From Candidatus Elulimicrobium sp. (lineage in GTDB: Bacteria; Patescibacteriota; Minisyncoccia; Moranbacterales; UBA9337), in assembly GCA_020722485.1 (NCBI GenBank), contig DYKS01000004.1, forward strand, positions 13,004 through 25,991: DNA of 12,988 nt, written 5' to 3'. Position numbers and translations under genes: made by a program. Each line of letters opens with the position of its first letter. The stretch's first letter is position 1. Positions 1 through 6,443 of the stretch are shown piece after piece. The notes beneath the pieces were generated by a model, which ran no database searches, had not been told where the DNA came from, and was given only the letters and a program-made list of their open reading frames with translations.

Positions 1-43
1 TTTTTAAAAATATAATCAATTTACCTAGAAAAATTTCTCACTA

Positions 44-586
44 TTATCCGCTAGCAACCGCTTTCTTTCCCTCTTTCTTTCTGACAATTTCTCCAACATA
101 ACGGAATCCTTTGCCTTTGTAGGGCTCTACCGGTTTCAAAGCTCTGATTTCAGCCGCCAATTGTCCAACTTTTTGTTTATCATTTCCACTAATAATCATT
201 ACATTTCCTTCAACTTTTACCTCCAAATCATTGGGAATTGTCTTTTCTACCGGATGAGAAAATCCCAATGCTAAGTTAATTTTTTTGCCCGCCACCGCCA
301 TACGATAGCCCACGCCATTCAATTCCAGTTTTTTTTCAAAACCTTCAGTTACGCCTTTAATCATATTAGAAATTATGCGCGCGGTAGTTCCCCATAAAGC
401 ATTCGCTTGTTTGGTTTCCTTTTTTTTGGAAACTAATAATTCATTTTCGGTTTTTTCCACAGCAATATCCAAATGAAGTTTAAAATCTAAACTTCCTCTT
501 GGTCCACTTACGGATATTTTTCCCGGTTTCAATTCAACTTGCGCTTCAGCGGGAATATTAATTGGTTTTTTTCCTATTCTAGACAT
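44..586 (-). CDS. rplF: 50S ribosomal protein L6 (uL6)
   Basis: L6 binds 23S rRNA near the sarcin-ricin loop and the factor-binding base of the L7/L12 stalk in the large subunit. The 180-residue product has the usual bacterial length and two-repeat plan. It opens MSRIGKKPI, typical of the family, and carries the C-terminal signature ALKPVEPYKGKGFRYVGE at about residues 149-166 followed by a basic tail. The ATG at 586 matches the normal N-terminus. It follows rpsH after a 78-base AT-rich gap, and in the usual spc order rplR would come next, just beyond the window edge. The stop is TAA followed in frame by TAG and TGA, so three different stop codons sit in a row. There is no Shine-Dalgarno sequence upstream. 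The identification is secure. Confidence 0.98.
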   Translation of the reverse strand: MSRIGKKPINIPAEAQVELKPGKISVSGPRGSLDFKLHLDIAVEKTENELLVSKKKETKQANALWGTTARIISNMIKGVTEGFEKKLELNGVGYRMAVAGKKINLALGFSHPVEKTIPNDLEVKVEGNVMIISGNDKQKVGQLAAEIRALKPVEPYKGKGFRYVGEIVRKKEGKKAVASG

Positions 587-664
587 AATATTATATATAA
601 AAATTTCAGTATTGCTTTTATATTTTTAAAATTTTCACAAATAACTCCAATGTTTAATTATATT

Positions 665-1072
665 TTACCAAACTTTACAAATATATTCGCCACCCAGTCC
701 TTTTTTGCGCGCGTCTTCTCCGCTTAGCACTCCACGAGAAGTAGAAATCAGCGCTAACCCATAACCACTTTTTATCTTATGAATATCATTTTTTCTTACA
801 TAAACACGCTTGCCTTCCTTGCTAACACGATCAATTCCTTTAATAGCCGGCTCTTTAATCTTGCGCGAAATTTGGTTATATTTCAAAAACACTCTCAAAT
901 AATTGATTCCTTTTTTAACTTCTTTTTCTTTCCATTCACTCACAAAACCGTGTTCTTTCAAGACACTAATAATTGCCAACTTTAATTTAGAAGCTGGAAA
1001 AGAAACCTCTTTTTTTCCCGCCTTCTGCGCGTTCCTGATTCTGGTTAGCATATCGCTAATTGGATCTAACAT
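665..1072 (-). CDS. rpsH: 30S ribosomal protein S8 (uS8)
   Basis: S8 binds the central domain of 16S rRNA and is needed early in 30S assembly; in E. coli it also represses the spc operon. The 135-residue product begins MLDPISDMLTRIRNAQ, the classical S8 N-terminus. It ends with SGYGLALISTSRGVLSGEDARKKGLGGEYICKVW, containing the conserved STS-RGVL RNA-binding segment. The open frame extends upstream to 1177, but that extension overlaps rpsN and has no S8 similarity, so the ATG at 1072 is chosen. It lies 28 bases after rpsN, and rplF follows. No Shine-Dalgarno sequence is visible before the start. Whether S8 autoregulates here cannot be told from this sequence. Confidence 0.97.
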   Translation of the reverse strand: MLDPISDMLTRIRNAQKAGKKEVSFPASKLKLAIISVLKEHGFVSEWKEKEVKKGINYLRVFLKYNQISRKIKEPAIKGIDRVSKEGKRVYVRKNDIHKIKSGYGLALISTSRGVLSGEDARKKGLGGEYICKVW

Positions 1073-1100
1073 AACTTTAAAAAAAATTCTAATTAAAAAT

Positions 1101-1286
1101 TTACCAACTACTTTTACGCACGCCGGGAATCTCGCCCTTTTCCGCCAATTCCCGAAAACAAATGCGACAAATACCATATTTTCTTAGATAACCTCTTTTC
1201 CTGCCACAACGCCAACATCGATTCACTTGACGAGTAGAAAATTTAGGTTTTTTAAGCGCTCTCGCGATTACTGATGTTTTAGCCAT
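1101..1286 (-). CDS. rpsN: 30S ribosomal protein S14, zinc-binding type (uS14)
   Basis: S14 sits in the head of the 30S subunit beside S3 and S10 and contacts the 3' major domain of 16S rRNA. The product is only 61 residues, the size of the short zinc-containing (C+) form rather than the roughly 100-residue zinc-free form. Four cysteines form two CxxC pairs, C24/C27 and C40/C43, which should bind one zinc ion. The C-terminus GEIPGVRKSSW is characteristic. It is between rplE and rpsH, its standard place in spc, 14 bases after the rplE stop codon in transcript order. The ATG at 1286 gives the expected MAKTSVIARA start. The identification is secure. Confidence 0.97.
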   Translation of the reverse strand: MAKTSVIARALKKPKFSTRQVNRCWRCGRKRGYLRKYGICRICFRELAEKGEIPGVRKSSW

Positions 1287-1300
1287 ATCTTTACAATTAT

Positions 1301-1852
1301 TTATTTTTTAATAGGAAATCCCAAATTGCGAAAAAGTTCCATTCCTTCTTTTCGGTTGGTAGCAGTCGTAGTGACAATCACCTGCAACCCGAAAATCGTT
1401 TTAGTCTTCTCTGGTACAATTTCCGGAAAAACTAATTGCTCCTTAATCCCAATATTTAAATTTCCCGCTTGATCCACAAAACTCTGAGGTAAACCTTGAA
1501 AATCTCTGATGCGAGGCAAAACTGTATTGATTAAACGTCCCAAAAAATCCCACTGGCGATTGCCTCGCAAAGTCACCTTGGCGCCCACTTCCAATCCTTT
1601 CCTAATCTTAAATCCCGAAATCGCTTGACGCGCTTTAGTCAATACTGGTTTTTGCCCGGTAATGATTTTCAAATTATTTAAAATTTCTTCCATTTTCTCT
1701 GCATCTCGAAAAAAAGCACCCGCGCCAACATTAACCGTTACTTTTTCAATTCGCGGTAAAGCCAAAATATTTTCCCGTTTCAATTCTTTTTTCAAGACCG
1801 GAAACACTTGCGTATAATATTTATTTTTCAGTCCTTCTTGATCTTGTTTCAT
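1301..1852 (-). CDS. rplE: 50S ribosomal protein L5 (uL5)
   Basis: L5 binds 5S rRNA, helps dock it in the central protuberance, and contacts P-site tRNA and S13 across the subunit interface. The 183-residue product has family landmarks in order: LPRIEKVTVNVGAG near residues 32-45, the TGQKPVLTKARQAISGFKIRKG segment near 65-86, the VTLRGNRQWDFLGRL region, and NLNIGIKEQLVFPEI in the C-terminal half. The length is normal (about 179-185). The start at ATG 1852 gives MKQDQEGLKNKY, consistent with the family. It lies between rplX and rpsN as expected in spc. No Shine-Dalgarno sequence precedes it. The identification is secure. Confidence 0.97.
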   Translation of the reverse strand: MKQDQEGLKNKYYTQVFPVLKKELKRENILALPRIEKVTVNVGAGAFFRDAEKMEEILNNLKIITGQKPVLTKARQAISGFKIRKGLEVGAKVTLRGNRQWDFLGRLINTVLPRIRDFQGLPQSFVDQAGNLNIGIKEQLVFPEIVPEKTKTIFGLQVIVTTTATNRKEGMELFRNLGFPIKK

Positions 1853-1886
1853 ACAATTGTATCAAAAAATCACTCGTTTTAAAAAA

Positions 1887-2195
1887 TTATTTAATTCCCT
1901 TACCGCATTTTTTACAAGCGCGAATTTTATTTTCTCCTTCCCAAATATAAGTTACGCGGGTTGGCTTGGAACAATGCGGACAAATCAACATCGCTTTGGA
2001 AATAGGAAAAGGCGCTGGTTTCTCTATTAACTGACCTTTCTCTCCTTCTTTTTTCGGTTTAGAATGTTTTTTGATGATATTGATTCCTTCAACTAAAATC
2101 TTTCCTTTTTTGGGAAGAACCGTTAAAACACTCCCGATTTTACCGCGATCTTTTCCTGAAAGAACCTTAATTTTATCTCCTTTTTTAATTCTCAT
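1887..2195 (-). CDS. rplX: 50S ribosomal protein L24 (uL24), four-cysteine form
   Basis: L24 is one of the two assembly-initiating proteins of the 50S subunit and binds 23S domain I near the exit of the peptide tunnel. The 102-residue product begins with a KOW domain (residues about 3-35, KKGDKIKVLSGKDRGKIGSV), followed by VEGINIIKKHSKP. The C-terminal half has CPHC (C72, C75) and CKKC (C94, C97), enough for a zinc ribbon; E. coli L24 lacks this full set, but many bacterial L24 proteins retain some or all of it. It is located between rplN and rplE, the standard order. No close Shine-Dalgarno sequence is seen; a GGAA run is too far upstream to be a normal one. Confidence 0.97.
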   Translation of the reverse strand: MRIKKGDKIKVLSGKDRGKIGSVLTVLPKKGKILVEGINIIKKHSKPKKEGEKGQLIEKPAPFPISKAMLICPHCSKPTRVTYIWEGENKIRACKKCGKGIK

Positions 2196-2218
2196 AAAAA
2201 TAATCTTGATTTTCCAAA

Positions 2219-2587
2219 TTATAAAACTTCGGGAGCTAACGAAACAATCTTGTTATAATTTCTCTCCCTTAATTCCCGACACACTGGACCAAAAATTCTC
2301 GTTCCTTTCGGTTCTTTATTATCGGAAATAATCACGGCGGCATTTTCATCAAAACGAATGAAAGATCCATCTTTTCGGCGCAAAGGCTGTTTTTGACGAA
2401 CAATTACCGCTTTGACTTTATCGCCTTTCTTGACTGCCCCCCGTGGCTCCGCGAACTTGACCGAAGCTACAATAATATCCCCTACATAAGCCCAGCGACG
2501 ACGCGAACCACCCGGAACTTTAAAACATTCAATTATTTTAGCTCCTGAATTATCCGCTACTTTTAATTTTGTCTCCGCTTGAATCAT
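2219..2587 (-). CDS. rplN: 50S ribosomal protein L14 (uL14)
   Basis: L14 lies at the subunit interface of the 50S, contacts bridge B5/B8 and L19, and is the docking site of the ribosome silencing factor RsfS. The 122-residue product is exactly the standard size. It starts MIQAETKLKVADNSGAK, and carries GDIIVASVKFAEPRGAVKKGDKVKAVIVR and the C-terminal signature GTRIFGPVCRELRERNYNKIVSLAPEVL. It follows rpsQ after about 49 bases, and rplX comes next, as at the normal S10/spc junction. No terminator or promoter-like sequence is obvious at this junction, so spc is probably read as a continuation of S10. Confidence 0.98.
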   Translation of the reverse strand: MIQAETKLKVADNSGAKIIECFKVPGGSRRRWAYVGDIIVASVKFAEPRGAVKKGDKVKAVIVRQKQPLRRKDGSFIRFDENAAVIISDNKEPKGTRIFGPVCRELRERNYNKIVSLAPEVL

Positions 2588-2636
2588 AATCTTGTCTTAA
2601 TTGATTGAAATAATATTTTGTTTACTCTTTAACTTT

Positions 2637-2885
2637 TTATTCGTAAATTACCTGAAATTTCTTGTTTTTACTAATAGGACGACAAGAAATAAATCGAACA
2701 TCATCCCCGATTTTATATCTATTTTCTGGATCATGCACTTTATATTTCTTAGTAAATCGGTATTTCTTCAAATACTTAGGATAAGTTTTGAAAGATTCCA
2801 CCGCTACCACAATTGTCTTATCCATTTTGTCGCTTATTACTTTTCCTTTAATAGTTTTCTTCTTTTTTTCGTCCGTCTTTTTCAT
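2637..2885 (-). CDS. rpsQ: 30S ribosomal protein S17 (uS17)
   Basis: S17 is a primary-binding OB-fold protein of the 30S body that contacts 16S helices 7 and 11. The product is 82 residues from the ATG at 2885 (MKKTDEKKKKTIKGKVISDKMDKTIVVAVE), with the OB-fold hallmark DKTIVV and the conserved YKIGDDVRFISCRPISKNKKFQVI ending. An in-frame TTG at 2897 would add four hydrophobic residues with no family counterpart, so the ATG is preferred. The protein begins with a short run of lysines. It lies between rpmC and rplN, completing the S10 operon order. No Shine-Dalgarno sequence is visible. Confidence 0.96.
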   Translation of the reverse strand: MKKTDEKKKKTIKGKVISDKMDKTIVVAVESFKTYPKYLKKYRFTKKYKVHDPENRYKIGDDVRFISCRPISKNKKFQVIYE

Positions 2886-2908
2886 AAAATAAAACAAAAA
2901 CTAAAAAA

Positions 2909-3112
2909 TTATTCTTTTTCTTCTCGCGCTTTTTGGTTCAACGCAGTCAAAATTTTAGCAATTTCTTTGCGAACTAATCTTTTTCTCGCTACATTTTTAA
3001 CTTGCTTTAAAGCGGTATCAAAACGAAATTGTCGCAATATTTCCCTTTTTTCCGCGAGAATTTTTTTTAACTCCTCTGATTTTTTCTCTTTTATTTCTTT
3101 GAATTTTTCCAT
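2909..3112 (-). CDS. rpmC: 50S ribosomal protein L29 (uL29)
   Basis: L29 is a small helical-hairpin protein next to L23 at the tunnel exit, part of the platform used by trigger factor and the signal recognition particle. The 67-residue product MEKFKEIKEKKSEELKKILAEKREILRQFRFD... is rich in Lys and Glu and ends NVARKRLVRKEIAKILTALNQKAREE, which matches the KxxRREIARIxT family signature. The frame is open back to 3157, but the extra 15 residues overlap rplP, so the ATG at 3112 is used; this gives the usual family length. It is in its canonical place between rplP and rpsQ. The protein diverges quickly, so the call rests on both the signature and the position. Confidence 0.95.
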   Translation of the reverse strand: MEKFKEIKEKKSEELKKILAEKREILRQFRFDTALKQVKNVARKRLVRKEIAKILTALNQKAREEKE

Positions 3113-3140
3113 AAAACTTAAAAAATATCCAATATTATCT

Positions 3141-3554
3141 TTAATTCTTCTCCACAAATTTACATTTAATGCTTAACTTATACATCGCTAACTTCATCGC
3201 TTTTTGGGCTGTGTCACGAGGAACCCCTTCCATCTCAAATAAAACCCGCCCCGGTTTCACCTTGAAAACAAAATGATCCACGCTTCCTTTTCCTTTTCCC
3301 ATCGGCACTTCATCTCCTTTTTTAGTCATCGGTTTGTCAGGAAAAATTCGGATCCATATTTTTCCTCCCCGCTGGACATAGCGAGTCATTGCCCGCCGAG
3401 CGGCTTCAATTTGGCGCGCCGTAATCAATCCTGAACTCATTGCTTTCAAACCGTAACTGCCGAAACTAACCGCATTTCCTTTTTGAGCTACGCCTCTAAT
3501 CTTTCCTCCGCGTTGAATTTTACGATGTTTAACTTTTCTTGGCATTAACAACAT
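3141..3554 (-). CDS. rplP: 50S ribosomal protein L16 (uL16)
   Basis: L16 is a late-assembling protein that binds near the A-site and supports peptidyl transferase activity and 5S region folding. The product is 137 residues from ATG 3554 (MLLMPRKVKHRK) or 134 from the in-frame ATG at 3545 (MPRKVKHRK). The family N-terminus is usually ML-x-P, so the first start is slightly favoured. Landmarks are GSYGLKAMSSGLITARQIEAARRAMTRYVQRGGKIWIRIFPDKPMTKK and the glycine-rich MGKGKGSVDHFVFKVKPGRVLFEMEGV. It follows rpsC by about 30 bases. No Shine-Dalgarno sequence is seen. The identification is secure and only the exact start is open. Confidence 0.97.
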   Translation of the reverse strand: MLLMPRKVKHRKIQRGGKIRGVAQKGNAVSFGSYGLKAMSSGLITARQIEAARRAMTRYVQRGGKIWIRIFPDKPMTKKGDEVPMGKGKGSVDHFVFKVKPGRVLFEMEGVPRDTAQKAMKLAMYKLSIKCKFVEKN

Positions 3555-3584
3555 AATTTTTCATCTAAACTTAATTTTCAGATA

Positions 3585-4235
3585 TTATTTTTCTGTTAAA
3601 AATTTTTCGCCTTTATACACCCAAACCTTGATACCAATCACTCCATAAGTGGTATTGGCTTCGTAACGAGCGAAATCCACATCGGCGCGCAAAGTATGTA
3701 AAGGAATGGTTCCCCAAGAAAGCCATTCACGACGGGACATATCCGCTCCTCCTAATCTTCCGGCGATCTCCACTTTGATACCCTTAATTAACTTGTTTTT
3801 TTTAGCTTGTTCGATAGCGTTTTTTATTGTTCTTTTAAATGGCATCCTTTTTTCTAACTGTTCGGCAATTTGCTGCGCCACCAAAAAAGCGCTTTCTTCT
3901 ATATTTTTTATTTCCCTGATTTCGATTTTCAATTCCGTTTTTTTCCCGCGAAAAAATTTATTCTTAATAATTCTACTAATATCTTCAATTCCCGATCCGC
4001 CTCGTCCAATCAAAACACCGGGACGAGAAGTATAAACAATGAGTTTTATAGAATTGGCAAAACGTTCAATATCTACTTCTGAAATAAAAGCCTTTTTCCA
4101 CTCTTTCAAAACAAACGATCGGATTTCAGAGTCTTCTTTTAAATTCTTGGCGTAATTCTTTTCGCTAAACCAGCGTGATTTCCAAGTTTTAATGATGCCA
4201 ATACGCAATATTTCTGGATTGACTTTTTTACCCAT
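3585..4235 (-). CDS. rpsC: 30S ribosomal protein S3 (uS3)
   Basis: S3 forms part of the mRNA entry channel in the 30S head and contributes to mRNA helicase activity. The 216-residue product starts MGKKVNPEILRIGIIKTWKSRWF, the classical S3 N-terminus. It contains a KH domain with the GxxG loop as GRGG (in GVLIGRGGSGIEDISRII, near residues 74-91) and the C-terminal domain signature GRLGGADMSRREWLSWGTIPLHTLRADVDFARYEANTTYGVIGIKVWVYKGE. The length is near the lower end for the family because it lacks the long charged tail seen in many species. It begins only a few bases after the rplV stop codon at 4241, so the two may be translationally coupled. Confidence 0.97.
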   Translation of the reverse strand: MGKKVNPEILRIGIIKTWKSRWFSEKNYAKNLKEDSEIRSFVLKEWKKAFISEVDIERFANSIKLIVYTSRPGVLIGRGGSGIEDISRIIKNKFFRGKKTELKIEIREIKNIEESAFLVAQQIAEQLEKRMPFKRTIKNAIEQAKKNKLIKGIKVEIAGRLGGADMSRREWLSWGTIPLHTLRADVDFARYEANTTYGVIGIKVWVYKGEKFLTEK

Positions 4236-4240
4236 ATATT

Positions 4241-4669
4241 TTAACTTCTTTTTTCCTTTAACTTTTTAGTTTCTCTGGACGCGATTTTCTTATTCTTTTC
4301 TATTTTCTTTTTCTCCGCCGGAACCAGTGAATTTTTCTTCCTTTCTTCTAAAATCAAATTTATCATAGAAGTCCTTTTCAAAATTTGCGCCGCGCGCCCA
4401 TAAGCGCGAGGCATCCATCTTTTCAGTCTGCGACCTTCTCCAACTTGAATATCATATACGTACAAATCTTTTTTGTCTAGACGAAAATTGTTTTCGGCAT
4501 TAGCCACAGCGCTTTTTAAAAGCTTCATCAAAGGATGACCAGCTTTTTTATCGTTTTTAGCTAATTGAATCAACGCCTTGTCAACATCAAAACCTTTAAT
4601 CAAATCGGTAACCAATTTAACTTTGCGAGGAGATATTCTTAAATTGTTTAATTTTGCTCTAACTTTCAT
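4241..4669 (-). CDS. rplV: 50S ribosomal protein L22 (uL22) with Lys-rich C-terminal tail
   Basis: L22 contacts all domains of 23S rRNA, and its long beta-hairpin lines the exit-tunnel constriction with L4. From ATG 4669 the product is 142 residues: MKVRAKLNNLRISPRKVKLV matches the family N-terminus, and the hairpin region (VGEGRRLKRWMPRAYGRAAQILKRTSMINL, about residues 76-105) is conserved. A TTG at 4696 in frame would add nine residues without family support and is rejected. After about residue 108 there is a highly charged 30-odd-residue tail (AEKKKIEKNKKIASRETKKLKEKRS at the end) beyond the roughly 110 residues typical of E. coli L22. It follows rpsS after an unusually long 101-base gap and is close to rpsC. 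Confidence 0.96.
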   Translation of the reverse strand: MKVRAKLNNLRISPRKVKLVTDLIKGFDVDKALIQLAKNDKKAGHPLMKLLKSAVANAENNFRLDKKDLYVYDIQVGEGRRLKRWMPRAYGRAAQILKRTSMINLILEERKKNSLVPAEKKKIEKNKKIASRETKKLKEKRS

Positions 4670-4770
4670 TTTTTTAATTGAAATAATTTTTACCAATTAC
4701 CGAAATTTAATTATTCATATCTAATCATCAATCAATTTATTTTAACTCGTTTATCACTAATTTCTTATTG

Positions 4771-5109
4771 CTACTTTTTCTTCGTTTCAGATTTAGCGGC
4801 TTTAGCAGATTCTAGCTCTCTTTGTTTAGCTGCCATTTCTTGTTCCTTCTGCATTCTTCCTCCGTGTTTCAAAAATTTACGCGTGAGAGAAAATTCACCC
4901 AATTTATGTCCAATCATATCTTCCGTCACATAAACAGAAACGAAATCTTTTCCGTTGTGCACTCCAAAAGTAAATCCCAGCATTTCCGGCGTGATAGTAC
5001 AAGCGCGCGACCAAGTTTTAATAACGCTTTTATCACCGGGCTTCTTATTTTGAATTTTTTTCAAAAGCCTTTCATCTACATAATGTCCTTTTTTGAGACT
5101 TCTTGCCAT
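4771..5109 (-). CDS. rpsS: 30S ribosomal protein S19 (uS19) with charged C-terminal extension
   Basis: S19 is in the 30S head, pairs with S13 and contacts the A-site tRNA side of the intersubunit bridges. The 112-residue product has the standard core: MARSLKKGHYVDERLLKKIQ, then IKTWSRACTITPEMLGFTFGVHNGKDFVSVYVTEDMIGHKLGEFSLTRKFLKHGG. About 28 residues of Lys/Glu/Ala-rich helix-like sequence follow (from RMQKEQEMAAKQRELES to the lysine tail), whereas E. coli S19 is 92 residues. The stop is TAG. It follows rplB by 21 bases and is in the normal S10 order. The extension may lie on the solvent side of the head, but this is an inference. Confidence 0.96.
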   Translation of the reverse strand: MARSLKKGHYVDERLLKKIQNKKPGDKSVIKTWSRACTITPEMLGFTFGVHNGKDFVSVYVTEDMIGHKLGEFSLTRKFLKHGGRMQKEQEMAAKQRELESAKAAKSETKKK

Positions 5110-5130
5110 ATATTTTTAACTTATAATTTA

Positions 5131-5955
5131 TCACTTTCTTCTTTCAATAATAAATTTACTACTTACTTTTTTCTTCCTGCGAGTCTTTTTACCTAAAGCA
5201 GGTTTACCCCAAGGTGTTTTCGGATATTTCAAACCGACTCCCTGACGACCTTCTCCTCCTCCATGGGGATGATCCACTGGATTCATTACTGTTCCTCGCA
5301 CCGCCGGTCGCTTACCTTTCCAACGGTTGCGTCCCGCTTTACCTATTCTCTCCACTGAATGTTCAAAATTACTCACTCGTCCCAATGTAGCAAAACATTC
5401 CCCTCGAATCAAACGGATTTCTCCTGAAGGCATTCGTAACTGAACCATCCCTTTATCCGTTCCCATCACTGTCACGCCAGAACCAGCTCCACGCGCCAAT
5501 TGTCCTCCTTTACCGGAAATCATTTCTACATTGGAAACAATCATTCCCGCTGGAATATTAGCCAACATCATCCGATTGCCATTTTTAATGGGAGTTTTTT
5601 TATCAGCGACAATGTCCATCCCCACTTTCATTCCTTCTGAAGTCAGAATATATCTTTTTTCTCCATCTCGGTAGTGCACTAAAGCGATTAAAGCGCCCCG
5701 ATTGGGATCTTTTTCAATCGCTTTAATTTTACCAACAACACCCAATTTATCCTGTTTGAAATCCACCAAACGGTATCTTCTCTTGTGACCTCCCCCCTTA
5801 TGACGCACAGAAATTTTTCCGTGAGATCGTCCGGATTTTTTAGAAAATTTTGCCAAAAGTTTTTTTTCTGGTTTTTTGTCGGTTAATTCTTCCGGCTTGA
5901 CTAATGACATATTTCTTCTTCCGGCTGTATTTTTTTTGTAAACTTTAATCGCCAT
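5131..5955 (-). CDS. rplB: 50S ribosomal protein L2 (uL2)
   Basis: L2 is one of the most conserved ribosomal proteins; it binds 23S domain IV, supports subunit association and lies close to the peptidyl transferase centre. The 274-residue product has the family core: HKGGGHKRRYRLVDFKQDK, the GAGSGVTVMGTDKGMVQLRMPSGEIRLI segment, and MNPVDHPHGGGEGR (about residues 224-237), including the conserved histidine at 229, followed by a basic C-terminus. It is the only gene here with a clear Shine-Dalgarno motif, AAGGA at 5965-5969, nine bases before the ATG. It is also the only gene ending in TGA, immediately backed by TAA. It is between rplW and rpsS. Confidence 0.98.
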   Translation of the reverse strand: MAIKVYKKNTAGRRNMSLVKPEELTDKKPEKKLLAKFSKKSGRSHGKISVRHKGGGHKRRYRLVDFKQDKLGVVGKIKAIEKDPNRGALIALVHYRDGEKRYILTSEGMKVGMDIVADKKTPIKNGNRMMLANIPAGMIVSNVEMISGKGGQLARGAGSGVTVMGTDKGMVQLRMPSGEIRLIRGECFATLGRVSNFEHSVERIGKAGRNRWKGKRPAVRGTVMNPVDHPHGGGEGRQGVGLKYPKTPWGKPALGKKTRRKKKVSSKFIIERRK

Positions 5956-5964
5956 AATTTTAAA

Positions 5965-5969
5965 TCCTT
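5965..5969 (-). promoter_or_regulatory. Shine-Dalgarno sequence of rplB
   Basis: AAGGA on the minus strand lies nine bases upstream of the rplB ATG. It is the only good match to the anti-Shine-Dalgarno core that I find near any of the 21 starts, so it may give L2 a distinct initiation rate. The bases are seen directly; the effect is inferred. Confidence 0.6.
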
Positions 5970-5978
5970 TTCTAAAAA

Positions 5979-6413
5979 CTATTCTTTTTCAAAAAATTCT
6001 ATTTTATTTCCTTTTTTCAGTGAAACAATCGCTTTTTTATATCCAGCTTTTTTTCGATTGCGAGTAGTAATTTTTTGACGAGCCGGAATATTGATTATTC
6101 TAACATTCTTCACCTCCACGTTATAAAAATCTTCCACTGATCTTCTCACTGATTTTTTAGACGCGTCCGAACTCGCTTTGAAAACATACTTATTTAATTC
6201 CATTAAATCCTGACTCTTTTCCGTAATCCAGGGTTTTAACAAAAAACGACCAATAAAATCGCTTTTTTCCACACTTACAGCCACGGCGGTTTTTTTTGGA
6301 AAGACAGCGGTTTTGGCGGAATTTTTCGGAGACTTTTTCACGATAGAAGCGGTGACTTTTTTCACCTCTTTCTTTTCCGTGTCTTTTTCTTCTTCTTTAT
6401 TAAATAAAAACAT
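5979..6413 (-). CDS. rplW: 50S ribosomal protein L23 (uL23) with about 50-residue N-terminal extension
   Basis: L23 binds at the tunnel exit and is the main docking site for trigger factor and the signal recognition particle. The conserved domain begins near residue 53 (FIGRFLLKPWITEKSQDLMELNKYVFKASSDASKKSVRRSVEDFYNVEVKNVRIINIPARQKITTRNRKKAGYKKAIVSLKKGNKIEFFE). Ahead of it lies a Lys/Glu/Ser/Ala-rich, low-complexity stretch with little predicted fold, so the protein is 144 residues instead of about 95-100. The ATG at 6413 is 30 bases after rplD, which supports the long form. In-frame GTG codons near residue 48 could yield a protein of normal length but would leave an unusually long gap. The stop is TAG. 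Family and position are secure; the start carries some doubt. Confidence 0.94.
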   Translation of the reverse strand: MFLFNKEEEKDTEKKEVKKVTASIVKKSPKNSAKTAVFPKKTAVAVSVEKSDFIGRFLLKPWITEKSQDLMELNKYVFKASSDASKKSVRRSVEDFYNVEVKNVRIINIPARQKITTRNRKKAGYKKAIVSLKKGNKIEFFEKE

Positions 6414-6443
6414 AAACTATTTTTGAAAACTTAATATTTTTTC

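Noticed and set aside
1..43. Start of rplR at the left edge
   Set aside because: The 43 bases after rplF contain no ATG or plausible start on the minus strand with L18 similarity; rplR probably begins outside the window.
587..664. Promoter or small ORF in the rpsH-rplF gap (TATAAT close to the rplF ATG, and GGAG followed by a GTG)
   Set aside because: No -35 element at proper spacing, and the GTG frame has only six codons; AT-rich sequence gives such matches by chance.
1073..1177. N-terminal extension of rpsH
   Set aside because: It overlaps rpsN and lacks S8 similarity; the family N-terminus MLDPISDMLTRIRNA starts at 1072.
4670..4770. Possible structured RNA in the 101-base rpsS-rplV gap
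   Set aside because: Only an AU-only seven-pair stem (AAUAAUU with AAUUAUU) around a long loop is seen, which is expected by chance here; no other element was found.
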